From Marasmius tenuissimus (taxonomy: Eukaryota > Basidiomycota > Agaricomycetes > Agaricales > Marasmiaceae), in contig JAQOTA010000060.1 of the NCBI GenBank assembly GCA_029532415.1, positions 1,984,001 through 2,048,000 of the forward strand: a stretch of 64,000 bases of DNA, written 5' to 3'. Made by a program: the position numbers and the translations under genes. Shown here piece by piece: positions 57,701-64,000 of the stretch. The stretch's first letter is position 1. Each line of letters begins with the position of its first letter. A model generated the notes under the pieces. That model did not search any database and was not told the origin of the DNA. It saw only the letters and a list, made by a program, of their open reading frames with translations.

Positions 57701-58231
57701 TGTACTCACACGATGGGAATTACTCAAAAAAAAGTTTACAGACGTGCCCAGACCTGAGATGGCCACGTTTATGAGCGAGAAGCGCGATTCGATTGCAAGA
57801 CTCGTGCATCTGATGATGCTCCTCTCGCAGATATATAACGTTCCATTGACGAGCTTGCATATCTTCCATGACCAGGGAGGTGGACTGATTGCATTCAACC
57901 GAAATGGAAGTATCTTTTTCAATTTGCGATATTTTATTGCCTGGCGTAAGTGATGGAGACTTTCCGATCCGAACAGCGATACTGAATCCTTGATTTCAGA
58001 CGACGAGGAAGTTGCCCGGAATGATCTCAAGACCGCATTGATTTCCTGGTAAGTGAGAGCTTGAGAACAATTGTGTTTTCTGATACTGATGCTTCAACCA
58101 GGTATTTTACACTGGCACACGAGATTGCCCACAACCTCGTGCAACCACACAACTCGGAGCACGAGTTTTACTTTTCTGCTTTATGTGAGAAGCACTTGAT
58201 GAACTTGGGTGCTGTACTAGCGACGTTGTAA
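51787..58231 (+). CDS. Giant DUF3684-type protein: N-terminal sacsin/Hsp90-like (GHKL) ATPase domain and C-terminal HExxH metalloprotease-like motif
   Basis: About 1,700 residues from more than 15 exons. Exon 1 encodes only MATRID; intron 51805-51874 joins it to WDSGYDEAVEVNQRALIDKV. The ATPase domain (residues about 20-110) has the N-box FRELLQNSDDA, the G1-type WVFKNDGMAFRDEDWNRLRK and the G2-type IGAFGVGFYSLFSVTDEP, the ATP-binding pattern of sacsin, NO VEIN and Hsp90. The middle is an uncharacterised helical region (conserved patches WAAFDLPILASEKSDLAAKL, RLSYSWLK, LEDFYFLLGSRRLSSLVKED). A proline-rich linker (57120-57400) follows. The last exons hold PRPEMATFMSEKRDSIARL, HDQGGGLIAFNRNGSIFFNL and YFTLAHEIAHNLVQPHNSEH, with HEIAH plus later His residues, as in zinc metalloproteases. 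The stop is at 58231. Homologues are known in fungi only as DUF3684; no function is established. An ATP-driven chaperone coupled to proteolysis is an inference. Confidence 0.85.
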
Positions 58232-58776
58232 ACGTAGAGGACTATTGACTGTACGGATGGATTTTGCATACTTACTCAGCCTACTGCGCATCCAGCTTTG
58301 AGGACCGAGGTAACCGGGACGCCGGAGGAGGAGGACTAGACCTAGTTACCCACGTGCGCCGAGGCGCGTCGACAACTATGAGACGAACCACTAGTGCGAT
58401 GAAGTTGCACTACAGCTGGCCTGAACGGTGCATTTGTCTACAAAAGTACGCGTCGGAGGAACTTTGAGAGAGCGAATGCCTGCCGACGGAGAAATTGGCG
58501 GGAGAACACGCGACGTGACGCGAAAGCGTGATCGATCAGTCTAACTCCGAAACTGTTTTTATGTCTGACGGGCCTCATTGGCACTCGTTCCGGTACCCAT
58601 AGAGCACAACGCCAGCGTGTCAATTCCGCTCGCCGGCATTGCTTCTTGCCTTCTTACCACCACCGCCACCTTCAACACTCCTCTCTAGTGAGTTCAGCTC
58701 TCTACATTCCCTTTTTTTCGAGCTTTTTCTCACCTGAATTAATTGCCAAGGCCTCAAAGAACAACCAAACGCCGCA
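58232..58776. other. Intergenic spacer
   Basis: 545 bases between the giant ATPase gene and the next plus-strand gene. A GC-rich stretch with several CpG-containing words lies at 58340-58400. No coding frame with recognisable features. Confidence 0.4.
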
Positions 58777-59769
58777 ATGAGCGTCTCTGTGCAGACAGCG
58801 AGCACCTCTACAACGACTTCGGCCATTCGTCGAAAACCGAAATTCACTTATCAGTCGCCTCGACCGACCGAGGTTCGAGATCCAGCGAGCCTCATAAAGT
58901 ATTCGAAGACAACATCTACACACCCAGCCTCTTCGTCATCGTTCACACCACCACCCCCTGCGACGACGAAGCCGAATCATTTGCCTGGCTTTTCGAGCCC
59001 CAAGTCGAAAAGCCATCTCTCCAACCCCTCACTTCCTCTCTATCACCCATTCGGTCGTCTCGCACTCTCGCTCCCACCTCTAGACCCCACCAAGTATGGT
59101 CTGCCTCTCCTTCCCAGGCCCGATACCGAACTGCTAGAAGCCCAACAAGCTCAACAACTCGCCTTGGCTTCTGCCAACGGCAATAAATCATGGCGTGGTA
59201 CACCTGTGGCCAATGGCAATGGGAGTCGACGCGACAACAGCGTCGTCACTGCTACCGACGACGGTGCCCCCACCCCCGTCCCTGAAGTGAAGGAAAAGGG
59301 TAGCCCTCGCAAACGAAGAAATGGCGGTGGTGGTGGAGGCGGTGGGGGCAGCCGAAGGAAGAGAAAAGACGTCGATGAGGATGCCAGTTATGCTGCATCC
59401 AATAAACGGCCGAGGTACCCCCGGGGAGCGGCAGTGAGTGCGGGCGCTAACGCCGAGGAGGATGTGTTGACGGGGCCTATTGGTGCCAACGGAACTGATA
59501 ACCCGGATATGTCGGGAATTGGTGGTGGTGAAGAGGAGAAGGGTGTCGTCGAGAGGAGAACGACGCGTTCGAGGGCTGTTGCCAGGAGAGATTCAACAGC
59601 TAGTGAGACGACATCTGTGTCAAATTCCGCTAGTGCTAGCGCGACGAGGGCTGCGAGTACGGCCAGGAAGGAAGAGGGAGAAGCTGTCGGAGGAGAGGCT
59701 GTCTTGACTAATAACAAGAGACGGAGTCGCAGTAAAGAGGAAGGAGAGGTCAGTGAGGAGAGCAAGTGA
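58777..59769 (+). CDS. Uncharacterised basic low-complexity protein, probably nuclear
   Basis: A single-exon 330-residue protein with no recognised domain. The Ser/Thr/Pro-rich N-terminus has a possible conserved patch (LPLYHPFGRLALSLPPLDPT, residues about 90-110) and TKYGLPLLPRP. A polyglycine run of ten is flanked by basic clusters (SPRKRRN and SRRKRKD), which look like bipartite nuclear localisation signals. Further basic motifs are NKRPRYPRG, RRTTRSRAVARR and NNKRRSRSKEEGEVSEESK at the C-terminus, resembling an RS/KE-rich chromatin or RNA-binding tail. The long uninterrupted frame with consistent composition and the good ATG context support a real gene. The short conserved patch between low-complexity halves is the only hint of a structured element. 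A function cannot be assigned. Confidence 0.7.
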   Translation: MSVSVQTASTSTTTSAIRRKPKFTYQSPRPTEVRDPASLIKYSKTTSTHPASSSSFTPPPPATTKPNHLPGFSSPKSKSHLSNPSLPLYHPFGRLALSLPPLDPTKYGLPLLPRPDTELLEAQQAQQLALASANGNKSWRGTPVANGNGSRRDNSVVTATDDGAPTPVPEVKEKGSPRKRRNGGGGGGGGGSRRKRKDVDEDASYAASNKRPRYPRGAAVSAGANAEEDVLTGPIGANGTDNPDMSGIGGGEEEKGVVERRTTRSRAVARRDSTASETTSVSNSASASATRAASTARKEEGEAVGGEAVLTNNKRRSRSKEEGEVSEESK

Positions 59770-61993
59770 GGAGACTACCTGGCGGTGCGGACATTTTACT
59801 CGAACATTCCTCCCTATCATCACTGTACTCCCTGGTTTCATGATCATTCATACTCATCCCATATCATCGTCCATTCCATACCATTCCACCCATCTATATC
59901 ACATACACACATACACAGGCATCCATATCATCTCCAGCATCTTGTTTCCAGTGTTACCAGCCTCCCCTCCGAGACCGTTGACTCCGATTTGGTTATCGTT
60001 CTTGCTTTTCCGTTCACTGATTAATCTATCTGTCATGTTATTCTGTACTTATTTTCTGTCGTAGCTCAGCTGTACTATTTATGATCCTAGCGGAAGATTG
60101 ATTCGGTCGTTTAGGCCTGATCTCAATTCATTTCTTATTTTTTACTCGTTCATGAAACATGGTCCTCGGTGCATAATGATACGAATAGCGGTCCAACGTA
60201 AATCGCGCAACCGGAGTCCAGAACAGCCCGAATTCGAAGAGTTCCATGTTCATCGGGACCTTTTGTACCGTCGGGGCAGTCGACGAGGCGACAGGGAAGT
60301 CAGCTACAACAATAACAAGGGCTGATGGACGATGGAAAATACATTTCAAGTGATAAATTGAAAAAAAAGTTGAGTCGACCCTCACAAGACCTAGTCAGCC
60401 TGAGCAAAGCGGCCGCCCACCGCTGCAAATGACGTCGTCTTGATATTGAAGGCTTTCAAGCGACTGAATGGCCATTGACAAGGTTTATGTTCTCAGCGCG
60501 ACGAGAAAACAGTGATAGAGGCTAGAGCGAATTCAAAGCGAATCACCCGATAGCACCGCTGGAGCTGCTGGTCCACGAATGATGATGGAAGGCCCTCCGT
60601 CGTAAGAAACCTTTGATAGCGTGGTCTGAGAACCCGTCCTGTGGTTTTTCACGAGGAACCGAAACCGAGGAGGGGCCACAATGGATAACTTTGGTAACTG
60701 GGACATGTGGATGGATGAACGGAATATCGGACTGGTGGCGGTTACAAGACCTGACAGACAGACTCCAACGGACAAGGAACACCGATAGAATTGCTGACTC
60801 TTGGCTAGCCTGGAAAGGCTGTGGAGTTGGTGGTGAGTTGACTTTCAGGTGAATCTTTGCGTACAAAAGAAGGCCACAGGAGGAAGATCAATGAATTGTC
60901 AGTGGTGGGAACAGCTTGCGGCACGGGCGGAGATTGAGGGATCATTTTGAAAACGTCCAAGTGAGCTGTTCAATAAAGCTTGCCAACGCAGAAAAAAATG
61001 CGGGTGCTATGTGGACCTGTCCTGAAATATCGCAGCGACTGGTAGCAGCGTGCTCGCAATCCGGGATGTGATCATGATGGGAATCGTCAATCCGACTCGG
61101 TTAGTCAGTGCTTATTTGGCTACTTATTTGGACTGTTCCCACGCGCCACCTGTTACCACCCCTCTAACTTCGCCGAACTTGCCTAGCAAAGAAAGTCGTC
61201 CTGAAGCTCATGATTTCCTCTGAGTGGCTCATTGAAAATAACCAGGCTCCTTCACGAGTCCTATGATGAGCTCCAAAATTGCAATTTGTAGCCGCCAAAA
61301 TCTATAACCCGCTATACATACCCCACAACCCATGATTTGATATTACCCCAGATTTTCCTACGACGGAAGCATCGTAACTTGTCGACAAATACCTCGACAC
61401 CCTTTCCACGACACCAACGGCAGACGGGAAAATTGTCACATCTCCTTTGTTCAAGTCTCTTCAGGCCCACTAATTTGCCCTGCATCTTTTTCTAGGAACA
61501 CTGCACTATTGCATGTGAATACAAGAAGCTTCAGAGACAAAAAAACGGCTGGGTGCAGACCTGCAGGTTTTGGTGAGATGCCACGGGAGCCAGCTCACGA
61601 CGCCTGTTAAGCGATTCGGAAGGGAGTTCGGATGGATATACCACCAGTTCAGCATCTCTGAGCATCTCTGAGCACGGTTTCGGCTTTCGCAAATGGCCGT
61701 AGCAGCCTACTTTCCCCTGGTACTTTGCCAGTTAGACTTCCATTCAGGGCTTACGAGGACAGGTGCTCTCAGCTGACTGAATTGTTGAAAACCACCAGGT
61801 AAAAGTAGATCCAATAACCATGTGCAACACACTTCGACTTCCATTCCAAATTAGGCCAGTCGGATCTATCTCCAATCTTTCATGCAAAAAAAGTCTCGAC
61901 ATGGATCTGATCATGCCAAACATATGATCCTTCACACAGTTCATATTTAACAGTCCCTCCATTGCCTCCGTTGCTTGTCTCCTCTCCACCACT
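59770..61993. other. Long intergenic region with a short tandem repeat
   Basis: 2.2 kb between two plus-strand genes. The first part, 59790-60060, is CA- and T-rich and suits a 3' UTR. Open frames on both strands (for example minus 60866-60543, minus 60775-60533) have no domain and no convincing splice partners. At 61651-61674 the unit AGCATCTCTG is repeated in tandem two and a half times. Just before the next gene, 61840-61990 is the probable promoter. No gene or RNA recognised. Confidence 0.45.
61651..61674. repeat. Short tandem repeat, 10-bp unit
   Basis: AGCATCTCTG occurs twice in direct succession, followed by a partial third copy (AGCA). Too short and isolated to suggest a function. 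Confidence 0.6.
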
Positions 61994-64000
61994 ATGGAGC
62001 ATGCTAGAAGGAGCAGTGGCATATACGACGGGAGTTTCCCTCCCCATGGCAGTAGCACCTCATTGTCTGGGCTTGCAGGTGCGTCCCTCGTCGCGTCCAT
62101 CGTCGTCGTTGCGCGTTTTTTCTCATCAATTTCTCCATATGTCTACTAGGAAACGCTGCTGCACCTGCTGGGTCGCGTTTTTCTGAAGCCCAAGACGACC
62201 GCATTGCCAGGACAACCGCTGCAGGTGTTCACCCTCAGTCTACCCCAAGTTCATCTGGTGTAGACCCTTCTCATGATCCCTTCCGTGACCCAAATACACC
62301 CGCAAACGGGCAGGAACAACCTGCTCAGGCGGCCCAACAAGAACCAAGACCTCCCATATACAAACGAAAATGGTTCCTCTGGTGTATTGGGATTAGCATC
62401 CCGTTGGGAATCGCTCTCCTGTTCATCATCTTGTTCCCCGTCGTCAAAGCTATCGTTCAGCTGGTCGTCAACAAGAGTCAGCTCGAGGTGGATGTCGCGC
62501 AAATCAGCAGTCCCCAGAACAACAGGTAAGTCGGGGACTCGTCTTTAGGTGCTCCTCGGCTCAGTTGACCGCTCTCCCAGTTTCACTCTCGCGTTGAAGG
62601 GCCATGTACGTTGCTCTCTTTCTTTTGTTCACTTTCATATGATTTCTCACTTTGATGGGGCGTACCTCAGGTGACCCACACTGGACCCATCCCCGCCACA
62701 ATCGACTTCAAGGAACCAATCCAGGTAGCGTGGATTCCGGGCGATGGCCAGCTGGATAGACATCTGGGAACGATGACTCTCGACCGGTTAAGCGCTAAGA
62801 AGGGAAAGGGAGCCGACGTTGACCAGACCACGACCTTCAAAATCGATGACCAGGACGCTTTCGGTACCTTTGCCGCCACGATGATCACCTCCGAGAAGTT
62901 CAAATGGAGGCTCCAGAGCAACAACCTGCGCGTGCAAGCTGCCAAGTTCCCTGTCTCGAACGGTATCAAGTTCAACAAGGAACTCGAGCTAACAGGTCGG
63001 TTCTGCTATCACCGTGAATGATTCGGACTGCATATAACCGCGTGTTTTCGTAGGATTCCACAGCTTCGATGGCAACGTCAAACTCAAGGACCTACAACTT
63101 CCGAGCGACAGTGCGGAGGGTATTAACTTCCGTGCCGTTACCCAACTGAGCAATCCTAGGTATGGAATTGTGTGTCCCTTCTTGGTACAGTCGTTCCTGA
63201 CATGTTTCAGCCCCTTCTCGCTGAACCTTGGGACCGTTGTGTTTGCTTTGAACTATGACGGCATTCGCCTAGGGACGGGGACCGGAAAGGATGTGGCAAT
63301 CGTAAGTCCCTCGTTTTGACATCTATTAGCATTGTCTTATTTTCTATATAGGCTCCAGGCTCTAACAATGTCGTGACACTGGAGGGTGTCTTGGAAAAAC
63401 AAACCGGCGAAGCGAACCTGACAAAGATTGGGACCCTGTTCTCCAAGTATTTGAACGGTGAAGAGTCCCCTGTCACCGCGGTTGGCCAGTCCACTTTGCA
63501 GAATGATGGCACCGAGATCTCTTGGTTGAGTCAAGGACTCAAGTCGCTCTCGTTGAATGTTCCCTTCAAATCCGAAACCCCCATCAACCCTATCCAGGAG
63601 ATCGACATCGGCGACCTTGCTCTCGCGTTTACGAAAGACACTGCTTGGTCTCCCGCGACGTCAAGTAGCTCGGTGAGAGCCAAACTCGGTAGGCCCCTCT
63701 TCCTCTTTTCGTCAATCAGATGCTGACTGGTCGGGATCAGCACTACCCTTCGGGTTCAATCTCGACATTGGGGAGATCATGAACGAGTTCAACATCACGA
63801 AGGACGGGGCAGTTGTTGCCGGTCTCAAGACCCCTTTGGGAGCTTCTCAGTCTTCGATTACCGTCGAAAGTTCCACTCTGACAACTGGTGCCATCAACAT
63901 TACCATTGATGACTCCCCCCTGAACGTCCCTGACCCTAGTCATCCGACGTTTTCGACGTTCAGTAAGTAGTTCCTCCTCTTGTTTCATTCTTCGTTCCGT
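61994..64000 (+). CDS. Vacuolar-type membrane protein, Tag1/DUF3712 family (partial at 3' end)
   Basis: Exon 1 from ATG 61994 (MEHARRSSGIYDGSFPPHGS) joins through a GTGCGT..TAG intron (62079-62151) to NAAAPAGSRFSEAQ. A hydrophilic, Pro/Gln-rich cytosolic N-terminus is followed by one membrane helix (WFLWCIGISIPLGIALLFII, near 62370-62450). A large lumenal part of repeated beta-sandwich (LEA-like/Ig-like) modules follows: SFTLALKGHVTHTGPIPATI, PIQVAWIPGDGQLDRHLGTM, then FHSFDGNVKLKDLQLPSD, INFRAVTQLSNPSPFSLNLG and FALNYDGIRLGTGTGKDVAI. This is the layout of DUF3712 proteins such as yeast Tag1, a vacuolar membrane protein involved in ending autophagy. Several introns, all GT..AG. The last visible exon ends at about 63963 at a GTAAGT donor, so the C-terminus lies outside the window. 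Confidence 0.85.

Noticed and set aside
1..64000. Transposable elements, integrated viral sequence, CRISPR-like arrays
   Set aside because: No transposase, reverse transcriptase, integrase, capsid or polymerase motif, no long terminal repeats, and no regularly spaced repeats were seen.

Overview
The window is a gene-dense nuclear segment of a filamentous basidiomycete (Agaricomycotina-like). Nearly every gene is split by short GT..AG introns of about 50-60 nt, which I could phase by eye. Spacers are short and both strands are used. The gene set is fungal: a DASH-type kinetochore subunit, a class IV chitin synthase, Rax2, a MedA-type regulator and a 17.8 kDa-type complex I subunit. I see no transposon, rRNA, tRNA, CRISPR array or secondary-metabolite cluster. 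No species is claimed.

Layout. 0.1-3.3 kb: an HMG-box transcription factor and a glycine-rich RRM RNA-binding protein, both on the minus strand. 3.6-7.9 kb: an HMT1/ABCB6-type half ABC transporter. 8.3-10.0 kb: a Spc34-like DASH subunit. It diverges across only 120 bp from a large DOCK-family guanine nucleotide exchange factor (10.1-17.3 kb, plus) that carries two apparent one-base frameshifts. 18.0-19.8 kb: a MedA/Med1-type developmental regulator. 20.1-21.5 kb: a threonine-type asparaginase. 21.7-23.3 kb: a Pex23/Pex30-type peroxin, divergent from a PIG-V/Gpi18 GPI mannosyltransferase. 25.0-27.0 kb: an FHS-family sugar transporter. 27.4-28.9 kb: Rei1, a 60S subunit maturation factor.

29.2-33.7 kb: Rax2 with an SH3-like C-terminus. 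34.0-34.6 kb: a complex I subunit. 35.2-35.7 kb: a 98-residue protein with two RPEL repeats. 35.9-36.5 kb: a mitochondrial FAM210/DUF1279 protein. 36.6-37.9 kb: S-adenosylmethionine decarboxylase. 38.2-40.1 kb: a dual-specificity phosphatase. 40.4-43.4 kb: a cysteine-rich, furin-like-repeat single-pass receptor-like protein. 44.2-47.8 kb: a class IV chitin synthase. 49.6-51.2 kb: a UDP-galactose-type nucleotide-sugar transporter. 51.8-58.2 kb: a giant protein with a GHKL ATPase domain at the N-terminus and an HExxH metalloprotease-like motif at the C-terminus. 58.8-59.8 kb: a basic, low-complexity, probably nuclear protein. 62.0 kb to the window edge: a vacuolar Tag1/DUF3712-type membrane protein, cut by the window end.

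Most of these are housekeeping genes that do not form one pathway. A loose polarity and cell-surface theme runs through them: DOCK GEF, Rax2-SH3, RPEL protein, chitin synthase, GPI synthesis, nucleotide-sugar transport and the receptor-like protein. That grouping is inference from family roles. The most unusual gene is the ATPase/HExxH giant at 51.8-58.2 kb.
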